A stretch of DNA of 46,081 bases from Bacteroidaceae bacterium (GTDB lineage: Bacteria; Bacteroidota; Bacteroidia; Bacteroidales; Bacteroidaceae), in the NCBI GenBank assembly GCA_017466325.1, contig JAFTUK010000011.1, forward strand, positions 1-46,081. The letters are read 5' to 3'. Below the pieces are notes generated by a model that saw nothing but the letters and a program-made list of their open reading frames with translations, was not told the DNA's origin and searched no databases. How positions within the stretch are numbered: position 1 is the stretch's first letter; each line of letters begins with the position of its first letter. The position numbers were made by a program, and so were the translations under genes. Below, piece by piece: positions 32,538-41,092 of the stretch.

Positions 32538-33884
32538 ATGAAAAAGTTTCTTTCAATGATGGCCGCCGTGGCCATGCTTTTTGCCTTCACGGCATGTACC
32601 GAGGAGGACGACGATTACCGCACCTATAGCGTGGCGGTGCAGTTGCTGACACCCGATGTGGCCGACGCACCTCTGGAGGGTGTTACCGTTACGGCACGTG
32701 GTGTAAGCGGTGTGGCACTTGCCGCACAGACAGACGAAGCAGGTGTAGCAACATTTGCACTGCCCGAGGACATTTACAATTTTTCAGCTTCTCACAAGTT
32801 CAATGCCGATGGTGTGGTGTACGTAGTGAACTATGTGTTGCAGAAGTCAATAGCAAGTGCCGACTTTGTAAACGCCAACACAATGAGCCTGGAGATGGAG
32901 CCTGTAGTGAGCCAGGGCAGCAAGCAGGTAATCCTGAAGGAACTGTACGTTGGCGGATGCCCCAAGGACGACGGTTCCGGCTTTTATCAGTACGACAAGT
33001 ATGTGGTCATCTACAACAACTCCGACCAGGTGGCCACAATACCCAACTTCTGTATTTCACACGTAGGCCCCTATAACGCACACGGCAATAACCAGAACTA
33101 CGTGGACGGCAAACTCTTCTATGCCGAGGAAGACTACACTCCTGCCTATTCCTTCGTGTTCTACATGACAAAGGACCTGGTGCTGGAACCCTACACATCT
33201 GCCACCATTGCCCTGTGTGGCGCTATCGACCACACTGGCACATACTCCCAATCCGTTGACCTGAGCGAGGCAGACTATGTATGCTACGACCCCGAGGATT
33301 TTGACAACCCCAACTATCACCCCGCTCCCTCCGAGAAGATTGATGCGGAGAACTATATGCCCGCTTCAAAGTTGGGACTGGGCAATGCCGCCGCATGGAG
33401 CGTGTTGTGCCCCGGCATATTCATCTTCTCAACCGGCGACAACGAACCCTTGGCCTACACTCAGGATAAGGCCAACAGCTACTACATGGGCAATAATGAA
33501 AAACCCACTAATGCCTGCGCCAAGATACCAAATCAGTGGATATTCGATGCCGTGGACATTTGGACAGAGGAGAATGAGAGTGAATCATTGCCCCGCTACT
33601 CTGCCAGCATAGAAGGAGGTCATGTTTGCATGACCAACAAATTGGGCTATTCCATCTACCGCAATGTCGACAAGGAGGCCACGGAGGCTTTGCCGGAGAA
33701 CGAGGGCAAACTGGTTTACAACTATGGCCTGGGCACAACTACCATCAATGGCGGCATTTCCACCGACCTCAGCGGCATAGATGCCGAGGCGTCCATTGCC
33801 AACGGTGCACATATTATATATATGGACACCAACAACTCCATGAACGACTTCCACCAGCGTAAGGTGGCAAGCCTGAAAAGATAA
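32538..33884 (+). CDS. DUF4876 lipoprotein
   Basis: This 448-residue lipoprotein has the signal MKKFLSMMAAVAMLFAFTAC (Cys20). A fibronectin/carboxypeptidase-like module (about 30-125: TPDVADAPLEGVTVTARGVS) is followed by a larger domain with VILKELYVGGCPKDDGSGFY, KYVVIYNNSDQVATIPNFCI and a closing FHQRKVASLKR. Lipoproteins of this family sit beside a TonB receptor and a DUF6850 barrel in Bacteroidales. It is likely a surface-exposed partner that captures the ligand. The in-frame ATG at 32505 overlaps the upstream stop and would spoil the signal peptide, so 32538 was chosen. Confidence 0.85.
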   Translation: MKKFLSMMAAVAMLFAFTACTEEDDDYRTYSVAVQLLTPDVADAPLEGVTVTARGVSGVALAAQTDEAGVATFALPEDIYNFSASHKFNADGVVYVVNYVLQKSIASADFVNANTMSLEMEPVVSQGSKQVILKELYVGGCPKDDGSGFYQYDKYVVIYNNSDQVATIPNFCISHVGPYNAHGNNQNYVDGKLFYAEEDYTPAYSFVFYMTKDLVLEPYTSATIALCGAIDHTGTYSQSVDLSEADYVCYDPEDFDNPNYHPAPSEKIDAENYMPASKLGLGNAAAWSVLCPGIFIFSTGDNEPLAYTQDKANSYYMGNNEKPTNACAKIPNQWIFDAVDIWTEENESESLPRYSASIEGGHVCMTNKLGYSIYRNVDKEATEALPENEGKLVYNYGLGTTTINGGISTDLSGIDAEASIANGAHIIYMDTNNSMNDFHQRKVASLKR

Positions 33885-33902
33885 TCCACCCCGATAGTAC
33901 GA

Positions 33903-35525
33903 ATGAGAAGAAACGTCCTCTTGCCATATCTGGTGTCTTTAGTCCTGACGGGCGGTGTTTTCCACACCGCCTTGATGGCGCAAACGGATAACACCTTCAA
34001 CTGGAATACCCTGCGCGATGTGCGCCTGGACAGGAACTGGCTCAATAGCGAGAACCCTGCCGGCCTTCATGCCTTCGGGCAGGGCACGGAATCGGAAATC
34101 GTGCTTTATGGCAAGGGGGGATATGGAGGACTGAAGGACTACTTCCTTTCCAAGAGCGAAACGGCCTTCGGGGTGGAGGCCTCTTCCATGGCAAGACTCT
34201 CCCGGCGTGTGGTGGTGGGCGGTCAGGTGGGATACCGCAACGTGTCGGCCAAGGACATTGCCGGTTCCTACTTCATCGACCCCACGCAGACACCCTTCGA
34301 CCTGGTGGAGTTTACTGACGCCAATGCCGGAGACAAGACCCTGGAGGAGTTCTCCCTGCAGGGCGGGGTGGGAGTGAACCTGGCCCGATGGGTGTCGTTG
34401 GGCGCTTCGTTGGATTACAAGGCCGCCAACTACTCCAAGCGGAAGGACCTGCGCCATGTCAATTCGCTTATGGACATGGACCTCGTTTGGGGAGGCGTGT
34501 TTCATGCTGGCGAGCGTGTGGACATAGGTCTGAACTATGTGTACCGCCGCAGGAACGAAACCCTGCTCCTGAGCACGTACGGCACACAGGACAAGACCTT
34601 CGTGTCGCTCCTGAACTACGGTGCGTTCTTCGGCAAGCAGGAAACCTTCGGCGAGATAGGTTACACGAAGGAGAACGAGAACAAACCCCTCTTCGATGCC
34701 CGTCACGGTGCAACCCTGCAGGTGGCGTGGCGCATAGGCAATGCCGAGTGGTTCAACGAGGCGGGTTTCCATACGCGTAGCGGATATTATGGCGACCCCT
34801 CGTACTCCACGGTGGTTTATTCCACCCACCGGGGGAACGGTTTCTTCTATCAGGGCCTGCTGACCTTCGCCTCGGGGAACGATGCCCATCGCTTCGGGTT
34901 GCGGTACGGACAGGAACACGTTGCGAATACCGAGAACATATATTCCTACAAGAACGAGGAAACGGGGCGCGACTACATAGAATACCTTGGCGAGCGCGAG
35001 GTGGGCGAGCGTACCCAAAGGTCGCTTGCCTTGGGCTACACGGGACGCTTCGGCATAAGGCACGGCCTTGCACGATGGGAGGCCTGGGCGGACGCATCCC
35101 TTGACAACCGCAACACGAGGGCATCCAATTATCCCGACTACAGAAGGCAGAACATATCCTGGTGGCGGCTGAAGGCCATGGGCACGCGCAACTTCCTCTC
35201 GGGCAGGAACTGCTATTCGCTCTCCGTTTCCGCCCTGTATGGGGGAGGTTCGGGAGAACCGTGCGCCGACGGACGGTACGGGTCGGACACATCGGGCGAG
35301 GCCCTGACACGCACCCGCAACGACCTGCTCATGCAGGAGTGGGAATACCTTGCCGCCTCGCAGATAGGGGCAGGCATAGGCTTTACCTACTCGCGTGCCA
35401 TGTGGAAGGGCAAGGTGCGCGGAAATGCGGGGCTTGCCTATGACATGTGCAAGGCTTTTGGCACCAGGCATCTCGATGGCACAATGCGACATACCGTGTC
35501 GCTAAGGATAGGATGCAACTTCTAA
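33903..35525 (+). CDS. DUF6850 outer-membrane beta-barrel
   Basis: This 540-residue protein has a signal peptide (about 1-26, ending ALMAQ). A long series of alternating strands (VSLGASLDYKAANYSKRK, IGLNYVYRRRNETLLLS, GIGFTYSRAMWKGKVRG) ends in HTVSLRIGCNF, a typical barrel-end signal with terminal Phe. No plug or TonB box is present, so it is a plain pore or enzyme-like barrel rather than a receptor. It is 18 bp behind DUF4876. It may serve as an exit or entry channel for the same ligand. Confidence 0.8.
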   Translation: MRRNVLLPYLVSLVLTGGVFHTALMAQTDNTFNWNTLRDVRLDRNWLNSENPAGLHAFGQGTESEIVLYGKGGYGGLKDYFLSKSETAFGVEASSMARLSRRVVVGGQVGYRNVSAKDIAGSYFIDPTQTPFDLVEFTDANAGDKTLEEFSLQGGVGVNLARWVSLGASLDYKAANYSKRKDLRHVNSLMDMDLVWGGVFHAGERVDIGLNYVYRRRNETLLLSTYGTQDKTFVSLLNYGAFFGKQETFGEIGYTKENENKPLFDARHGATLQVAWRIGNAEWFNEAGFHTRSGYYGDPSYSTVVYSTHRGNGFFYQGLLTFASGNDAHRFGLRYGQEHVANTENIYSYKNEETGRDYIEYLGEREVGERTQRSLALGYTGRFGIRHGLARWEAWADASLDNRNTRASNYPDYRRQNISWWRLKAMGTRNFLSGRNCYSLSVSALYGGGSGEPCADGRYGSDTSGEALTRTRNDLLMQEWEYLAASQIGAGIGFTYSRAMWKGKVRGNAGLAYDMCKAFGTRHLDGTMRHTVSLRIGCNF

Positions 35526-35569
35526 TGAAAACAAAAACGAATACTAACAAATAAAACATTACAGACAAG

Positions 35570-36148
35570 ATGAAAACAAGATTCATGATCATCATGGCCG
35601 CCATGGCCTTTGTGTTCACTTCATGTGGCAACAACAACACAGGTACAAACAATGCAGGGCAGGCACAGGAGGCACCAGCCGCCCTGGATATTGACCAGGT
35701 GCTGGCATCTGCCGACAGCCTTGCCAACCAGGAAATCACCATGGAGGGCATCTGCACCCACACCTGCAAGCATGGTGCAACAAAAATCTTCATGATGGGT
35801 AGCGACGACACGAAGACCATCCGCGTGGAGGCAGCCGGCCTTGGTTCCTTCGACCAGAAGTGCATCAACAACATCGTGCGTGTGAAGGGTATCCTTCGCG
35901 AGGAGCGTGTGGACGAGGCATATCTCCAGCGCTGGGAGACATCGGTGGCCGCCTCCACGGCCGAGCAGCATGGCGACGGCGAGGCAGGATGCGACACAGA
36001 GAAGGCTGCACGTGGCGAGACGGGCAACACCGTGGAGGAGCGCATTGCCGACTTCCGCCAGAAGATTGCCGCACGCAAGGAGGCTACTGGCAAGGACTAT
36101 CTCTCCTTCTACTTCGTGGAGGCATTGGCTTATGAAATTGTCGAGTAG
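35570..36148 (+). CDS. OB-fold lipoprotein with Cys/His cluster
   Basis: This 192-residue lipoprotein has a lipobox ending FTSC (about Cys19). An OB-fold-like domain follows (about 45-125). Its first strand carries GICTHTCKHGATKIFMMG, a dense C-x-H-x-C-x-H arrangement. A charged Gly-rich insertion and a helical tail end the protein. The Cys/His group could bind a soft metal such as zinc, iron or copper in the periplasm. The gene overlaps the PepSY gene by 17 bp, so they are co-translated. I do not recognise a named function; a metallochaperone-like role is an inference. Confidence 0.7.
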   Translation: MKTRFMIIMAAMAFVFTSCGNNNTGTNNAGQAQEAPAALDIDQVLASADSLANQEITMEGICTHTCKHGATKIFMMGSDDTKTIRVEAAGLGSFDQKCINNIVRVKGILREERVDEAYLQRWETSVAASTAEQHGDGEAGCDTEKAARGETGNTVEERIADFRQKIAARKEATGKDYLSFYFVEALAYEIVE

Positions 36149-36701
36149 CCAGTTGCGCATCTGGTGCCGCACCATACACCGCGACCTCTCGTTCTTCTTC
36201 TCGGGCATGGTGCTCATCTATGCTATCTCAGGCTTGGTGATGAACCATCGCGATGCCATAAATCCGCATTACTCGGTATCGCTCACTGAGATGCAGATGG
36301 ACAACCTCCCTTCGCAAGCAGAATTCAATCGCGCCAAGGTGGAGGAACTGATGCACAAGGCAGGTGTTTCAGAGGCATATACCAAGCACTATTTCCCCAA
36401 GCCAGGGCACCTGAAGGTGTTCCTGAAAGGCGGTTCTTCGCTTCAGGCAAACATTGTCACGGGGCATGTGGTGTACGAATCCCTTGCACGCCGTCCCCTG
36501 ATAAGCACCATGACCACCCTGCACTACAATCCCGGCAAGTGGTGGACGTGGTTTGGCGATGCCTTTGCCCTCTCCCTGGTGATAATTACCCTAACCGGCA
36601 TCTTTATGCTGAAGGGCAAGAAGGGGCTTTGGGGTAGGGGAGGCATAGAGTTGCTGGCGGGGATGCTCATACCGGTGCTGCTTATCTTATTCATCAAATA
36701 A
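36132..36701 (+). CDS. PepSY-associated inner-membrane protein
   Basis: This 189-residue protein has a transmembrane helix at about 18-38 (FFFSGMVLIYAISGLVMNHR), a periplasmic PepSY-like domain and two C-terminal helices (ALSLVIITLTGIFMLKG; ELLAGMLIPVLLILFIK). The first helix and following NHRDAINPHYSVS match PepSY proteins found in Bacteroidetes iron and xenosiderophore loci, where they may reduce or strip the metal. ATG 36132 gives the normal N-terminus (RTIHRDLSFFFSG). The gene is 15 bp before the ABC ATPase. Confidence 0.82.
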   Translation: MKLSSSQLRIWCRTIHRDLSFFFSGMVLIYAISGLVMNHRDAINPHYSVSLTEMQMDNLPSQAEFNRAKVEELMHKAGVSEAYTKHYFPKPGHLKVFLKGGSSLQANIVTGHVVYESLARRPLISTMTTLHYNPGKWWTWFGDAFALSLVIITLTGIFMLKGKKGLWGRGGIELLAGMLIPVLLILFIK

Positions 36702-36716
36702 AAGGTTTGTATAACA

Positions 36717-37595
36717 ATGGAAAATATAATTGAGTGCCGTAACCTGACGCACTATTATGGCAAGCGACTGATATACGACAATCTTTCGTTTGGCGTACCC
36801 CGGGGGCGCATCCTGGGACTTTTGGGCAAGAACGGTACTGGCAAGACAACAACCATCAACATACTGAGCGGTTTTCTCCAGCCCCGTAGCGGCGAGTGCT
36901 ATATCCTGGGCGAGAAGATTGGCAATATGAATCCTCTGACGCGCCGCAAGATAGGTTTGCTCATCGAGGGGCATGTCCAGTACCAGTTTATGAACATTGA
37001 GCAGATAGAGCGCTTCTATGCCTCGTTCTATCCCAACTGGAAGCGTGAGGCATACTATGAACTCATGAGCCGCCTGAAGGTGGCACCCCATCAGCGCATC
37101 AACCGCATGTCATGCGGCCAGCGTTCGCAGGTGGCGCTCGGCCTGATCCTGGCACAGGATCCAGAGGTGCTGGTGCTTGACGACTTCTCGTTGGGTCTTG
37201 ATCCTGGATACCGACGCCTGTTTGTAGATTACATGCGTGAGTATGCCAAGGCCGAGGACAAGACCGTGTTCCTTACCTCGCACATCATCCAGGACATGGA
37301 GCGCCTGGTGGACGACTGTATAGTGATGGATTATGGAAAGATACTGGTGCAGATGCCCGTGGAGGAACTCCTGGGCAAGTTCCGCCGCTACACGGCCCAG
37401 GTGAGCGAGGGTTTCCGTATGCAGGATACAGATGGCATATACACCCCCTCGGTCATACGGCAGACGTTGGAACTCTTCTCCATGCTTCCGGAAGCCGAGG
37501 TGAGAGCGCGCCTCTCCCTTCAGGGTGTTGCCGATGTGCAGGTGGAGAAGGTTGGTTTGGAGGATGCCTTCATAGGATTGACAGGCAAATACTAA
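36717..37595 (+). CDS. ABC transporter ATP-binding protein with atypical motifs
   Basis: This 292-residue ATPase has Walker A GKNGTGKTT (38-46). The signature is degenerate: RMSCGQRSQ in place of LSGGQ. The Walker B reads VLVLDDFSLGLDP, with Asp156 where the catalytic Glu is expected, and the switch His is in FLTSHI. It should pair with the permease encoded 28 bp downstream. The Glu-to-Asp change need not abolish activity but may slow hydrolysis. The direction of transport is undetermined; the single small permease suggests an exporter or a lipoprotein/metal-handling pump rather than a binding-protein importer. Confidence 0.85.
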   Translation: MENIIECRNLTHYYGKRLIYDNLSFGVPRGRILGLLGKNGTGKTTTINILSGFLQPRSGECYILGEKIGNMNPLTRRKIGLLIEGHVQYQFMNIEQIERFYASFYPNWKREAYYELMSRLKVAPHQRINRMSCGQRSQVALGLILAQDPEVLVLDDFSLGLDPGYRRLFVDYMREYAKAEDKTVFLTSHIIQDMERLVDDCIVMDYGKILVQMPVEELLGKFRRYTAQVSEGFRMQDTDGIYTPSVIRQTLELFSMLPEAEVRARLSLQGVADVQVEKVGLEDAFIGLTGKY

Positions 37596-37623
37596 TACAT
37601 AATCACACGATAGGAAAAGAATT

Positions 37624-38295
37624 ATGATAAAAGCAATATTTTACAAGGAATGGATAAAGACAAAGTGGTACCTGTTGCTTGCCTTGCTCGTATCCCTGGG
37701 TTTCTCTGCCTATGCCATGTTGCGCATTTCACGTGTGTGCTCGCTCAAGGGTGCCGAGCATCTGTGGGTGGTGATGATGCAGCGCGATGCCATATTCGTG
37801 GAACTCTTGCAATACGTGCCCCTCATCCTGGGACTTGTTTTCGCCATAGTGCAATTCGTTCCCGAGATGCACCACCGTTCGTTCAAACTGACCCTGCATC
37901 TGCCCATGCGTGCCACCAGTGCCTTGGCATCCATGCTTTCGTTTGGCATGTCCATGATGGTTCTTGTGTGTGTGCCAGCATTGCTGCTCATGTGGGTATA
38001 CCTGCAAAGCGTGCTTGCCCCCGAACTCTATTGGCACATTCTGCTCAGTGCCATGCCTTGGTATCTGGCGGGTATGGCGGCATATCTGCTCACGGCGTGG
38101 GTGGCGTTGGAACCCACATGGGGCAGAAGGGTGCTCAACCTGGTGCTCGGAGTCCTGTTGCTCAGGATATATTTCCTGGCACCGTCGCCAGAGGCGTATA
38201 ACGACTTCCTGCCCCTTCTTGCCATCATCACCCTGTGCTATAGCATATTGTCCGTATTGTCTCTGACACGCTTCCGCGATGGCAGACAGGATTAG
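37624..38295 (+). CDS. ABC transporter permease, ABC-2-like
   Basis: This 223-residue integral-membrane protein has about six helices. The N-terminus (MIKAIFYKEWIKTKWYLLLA) is the usual start of ABC-2-type permeases (KEW then a first helix). The C-terminus has a helix pair (LLAIITLCYSILSVLSLTRF). It forms the transporter with the ATPase encoded just before it. The next gene, DUF4857, starts 44 bp later. Substrate unknown. Confidence 0.78.
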   Translation: MIKAIFYKEWIKTKWYLLLALLVSLGFSAYAMLRISRVCSLKGAEHLWVVMMQRDAIFVELLQYVPLILGLVFAIVQFVPEMHHRSFKLTLHLPMRATSALASMLSFGMSMMVLVCVPALLLMWVYLQSVLAPELYWHILLSAMPWYLAGMAAYLLTAWVALEPTWGRRVLNLVLGVLLLRIYFLAPSPEAYNDFLPLLAIITLCYSILSVLSLTRFRDGRQD

Positions 38296-38339
38296 AGCAA
38301 ATCATTCATACACTCTCATACAATATAAAAAAGAAAACT

Positions 38340-39377
38340 ATGTTCAAGACAAGCAAAATATTCTTTTGTTTCTTGGTACTCTTTGTGCTCGTGTGGCAGG
38401 TGCCGGCGTGCTACAACTTCTTTATGGCAAAGTCCGTGGACACTCCATTCACCCTGTATAGTAGCATAGCAGGAGAATTTGCCACCCTGCAGGTAGACGA
38501 GGACAAGAAGATGCAATACAGGGATGCCTCGGGCAGGGAGTACACCGAGGAGCAGTTCGACTCCATACTGCCCACCTTCTACTACCGCCAGTTGATTACG
38601 GACGGCCGTTTCCCCGACACCATCTGCGGACGTGCCGTTACGCCGCGCGGCATACAGTTGTCCAATTTCAATATGCGCATTTCGCCATTGGACCTGAACA
38701 AGCCCCGATTGGGCATTCAGCAGATGCTTGAAAGCATGTCGGGACGTGTAGACCTGGAACTCCCCGATGATGTCTTCCGTATCACTCCCGAGGGTATGGA
38801 ATTCGTAAAGATGGAGACAAATGCCATTGACCATGAGAAGAGCGCACGCTTCACACAGATGATGAAGCAGAAGGGATTCCTGTTCCCTGCCGCCAACATC
38901 TCTGGCAACCCCACCGACCGCAAGGAGTACGACGAGGGTTATGTGATGCTGGATGCCGCGGGAAAACTTTTCCATGTGAAGCAGACGGTGGGCCGCCCCT
39001 ATGTGCGTGCCATATCGCTCCCCGAGGGCATGACTCCCGAGCATCTTTTCATCACCGAATTTCCCTCGCGCAAGTGGTTGTGTTTCCTTACTGATACAGA
39101 GGGACATCTATGGGTAGTGGAAAGGGAGTCCTATGCCGTCAGACGCACGGAAATCCCTCCTTTCATCCCCGAGGAGCAGTCCATGCTCATTATAGGCAAC
39201 ATGTTTGACTGGACGGTAAAGGTGAATCGTGGCACTAGCGAGTGCTACTATGCCATCTCTGCTCAGGATTACACCCTTATCGATTCCATGTCCTACCAGA
39301 CACCCAGCCATACGCTTCCTGGCCTTTCCTTCACCTCCACGAAGGACAAGTTCGTGAAACCAAGGATTGTCAGGTAG
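38340..39377 (+). CDS. DUF4857 family protein
   Basis: This 345-residue protein has one N-terminal transmembrane or signal helix (IFFCFLVLFVLVWQVPA) and a large beta-rich exterior part with FYYRQLITDGRFPDTICGRA, EEYDEGYVMLD-like strands and LFHVKQTVGRPYVRAISLPE. The family is found next to this type of ABC transporter in Bacteroidetes and has no known activity. It may be a periplasmic subunit of the transporter. It is the last gene before the strong terminator at 39389-39430, which closes the operon. Confidence 0.8.
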   Translation: MFKTSKIFFCFLVLFVLVWQVPACYNFFMAKSVDTPFTLYSSIAGEFATLQVDEDKKMQYRDASGREYTEEQFDSILPTFYYRQLITDGRFPDTICGRAVTPRGIQLSNFNMRISPLDLNKPRLGIQQMLESMSGRVDLELPDDVFRITPEGMEFVKMETNAIDHEKSARFTQMMKQKGFLFPAANISGNPTDRKEYDEGYVMLDAAGKLFHVKQTVGRPYVRAISLPEGMTPEHLFITEFPSRKWLCFLTDTEGHLWVVERESYAVRRTEIPPFIPEEQSMLIIGNMFDWTVKVNRGTSECYYAISAQDYTLIDSMSYQTPSHTLPGLSFTSTKDKFVKPRIVR

Positions 39378-39388
39378 AGAATAACAAA

Positions 39389-39430
39389 GAACCTTCCCAA
39401 ACGTCCCTTTTGGGGGGATTGGGAAGGTTC
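39389..39430 (+). terminator. Terminator of the TonB/ABC operon
   Basis: A 12-bp perfect stem GAACCTTCCCAA / TTGGGAAGGTTC encloses an 18-bp loop and is followed by GTTGTCTTTA. It lies 12 bp after the DUF4857 stop. Confidence 0.88.
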
Positions 39431-39479
39431 GTTGTCTTTATGGTATTTAAATTTGTGTATTCATAAACCTGCCTCGTGC

Positions 39480-39608
39480 ATGGTTCAGGATATTGTCATC
39501 TCCACCATCCTTGGCGTTACTGCCTTCTCCTGCTTCTGGAGTATCCTCGAACTCTTCGAACAACGCGAACGTGTCCGCAAGGGCCTTGTATATTATAGGG
39601 CACCCTAG
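39480..39608 (+). pseudogene. Truncated duplicate of DUF4491
   Basis: An ATG-initiated 42-codon frame (MVQDIVISTILGVTAFSCFW, then SILELFEQRERVRKG) repeats the 3' half of the gene at 28838-29116 at nucleotide level with a few substitutions. It diverges after CGCAAGGG into an unrelated tail (LVYYRAP). Most substitutions are silent. There is no promoter visible. It is probably a relic of recombination at this locus, though the frame is open. Confidence 0.8.
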
Positions 39609-39624
39609 CATCTATCCCCTCTTA

Positions 39625-41034
39625 TTATTTACCAGTATTTATATCTGCAACAGCTCTAATAGATGCTACAAACAAATTAGGGTCAGGATGAATGGGGCTA
39701 ATGCAAAAATCATTGACATTTGAGAATCTGCATCTATATATATCCCATGGAGTCTTTGTGTAAAGCTCTTTATTTATGATGTCTAGACAATAAACTCCTG
39801 TATGGAATCTTTCTCGGACATATGTTCCGCTGAGATATCGTGCATATTTATTTTCAAGAATCTTTTTATAGGGCTCTGGTGTTGATTTTTTGTTTGTTGT
39901 AGAGATATATAGACCACATAGTGGTAGGAGTATGTGATTACCATTAGGTCCTGTTACTTTATAACAGTATTGACCATTTACGTATGTCAGTTCCCAATTA
40001 CATTTATTTTTCAATTCGTTGAGTTCATATTCTTGTGGCATACGCCATGGGTAGCCCATATGTGCTGTGGCTGCATCCCATCTGCTATCACCATATATTC
40101 TTTCAAAGTTGCTATAAAAGTTTTTTCTTTTATTCTTTATCTCTTTGTTTTCCTTTGCACCTTGTGGATGTGTTATATCATATATATTTCCCCAAAAATA
40201 GTATTTTCCAGAATCACAAGGTTCTTCTGCTCCTAAATTAGAAGTTGCCCACATTACCGATAGTCCCAAATCCACAAATTTGTAACCATTGATACTTCCC
40301 CTGGTGCTATCCTGATATATTACTTCATAATTATCGTTTTGGGAAATTTGTCTTTGATAATTACTCTCTTCAAATGGTTCGAACCAAATTAGATGTGGGA
40401 TAAATGTCAAAATGCCAAGTATCATTGAGAAAGTGAATGTTCTTGGTAAGATGGTTTTTGGACTTCTAAAACAAAATTTTGTTCCACATATATTATTAAT
40501 GATATTTAATACAATCCAGCTTTGGGTATTTATATCTCGTTTATTTTGTTCTTTTGGTGATGAAGTGATATCAGAACAATTTTCATCACAATAATTACAA
40601 ATGTCAGGAAATGGTATGTTCTGTTTATTTCTTTTCTTTTTGTTTGTAAAAGTAATCGTGTTGTTAGTGTTAAAGACAATATCACTTATTTCGTCAACAT
40701 TAATTATTAGCCTTTTAGTATGCGAACTGTAAATTATTGTTTCTGGAGTTATTTCCAAATAATTTTTGCTAGTAATCTTTAGACGATATATGGTGTATCG
40801 TATAGCATATGTTATGGCACATAGTATTGCGCAAGAAAGAAACTCCAATAAAAGTATTCTGTATCCAGGCACTCCACTTAGAATGAATGATACTAAGTCC
40901 ATATAGAACCACATACCTACAGAAAACGATAGAGGTGTAAAAATCCATGTCATGTAGAAATGAAAAAAAATACCTCCAGTGTAATAATGTAATCTGATTT
41001 TATCCATACTGAGTGTTAAAATATTATGTGCCAT
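39625..41034 (-). CDS. AT-rich membrane protein with FISUMP-like C-terminal domain
   Basis: This 469-residue protein has two N-terminal helices (about 22-50 and 56-78), a short PH-like cytoplasmic stretch, a third helix (about 205-220) and a C-terminal domain. That domain begins NGYKFVDLGLSVMWATSNLG, continues GKYYFWGN and AAAHMGYPWRMPQEYELNEL, matching the 'major paralogous domain' found in many Bacteroidetes proteins. The DNA is much more AT-rich than anything nearby, and it sits between a terminator plus gene relic and the agu operon, which suggests recent arrival. Start may be 41034 or the in-frame ATG 41007. Function unknown. Confidence 0.7.
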   Translation of the reverse strand: MAHNILTLSMDKIRLHYYTGGIFFHFYMTWIFTPLSFSVGMWFYMDLVSFILSGVPGYRILLLEFLSCAILCAITYAIRYTIYRLKITSKNYLEITPETIIYSSHTKRLIINVDEISDIVFNTNNTITFTNKKKRNKQNIPFPDICNYCDENCSDITSSPKEQNKRDINTQSWIVLNIINNICGTKFCFRSPKTILPRTFTFSMILGILTFIPHLIWFEPFEESNYQRQISQNDNYEVIYQDSTRGSINGYKFVDLGLSVMWATSNLGAEEPCDSGKYYFWGNIYDITHPQGAKENKEIKNKRKNFYSNFERIYGDSRWDAATAHMGYPWRMPQEYELNELKNKCNWELTYVNGQYCYKVTGPNGNHILLPLCGLYISTTNKKSTPEPYKKILENKYARYLSGTYVRERFHTGVYCLDIINKELYTKTPWDIYRCRFSNVNDFCISPIHPDPNLFVASIRAVADINTGK

Positions 41035-41047
41035 AGCCCCTATAGTT

Positions 41048-41092
41048 TCTATATCTTATATACTATCTATAGCATCTATTGCATCTTAATCA
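41048..41092. repeat. 9-bp period array at the end of aguB
   Basis: TCTATATCT, TATATACTA, TCTATAGCA, TCTATTGCA and TCTTAATCA follow without gaps. The last unit includes the aguB stop codon (41086-41088 on the minus strand). Confidence 0.65.

Noticed and set aside
33939-35492. 517-codon minus-strand frame opposite the DUF6850 barrel
   Set aside because: The plus-strand gene has a signal peptide and barrel-end signal and fits the operon; the antisense frame has no such support.
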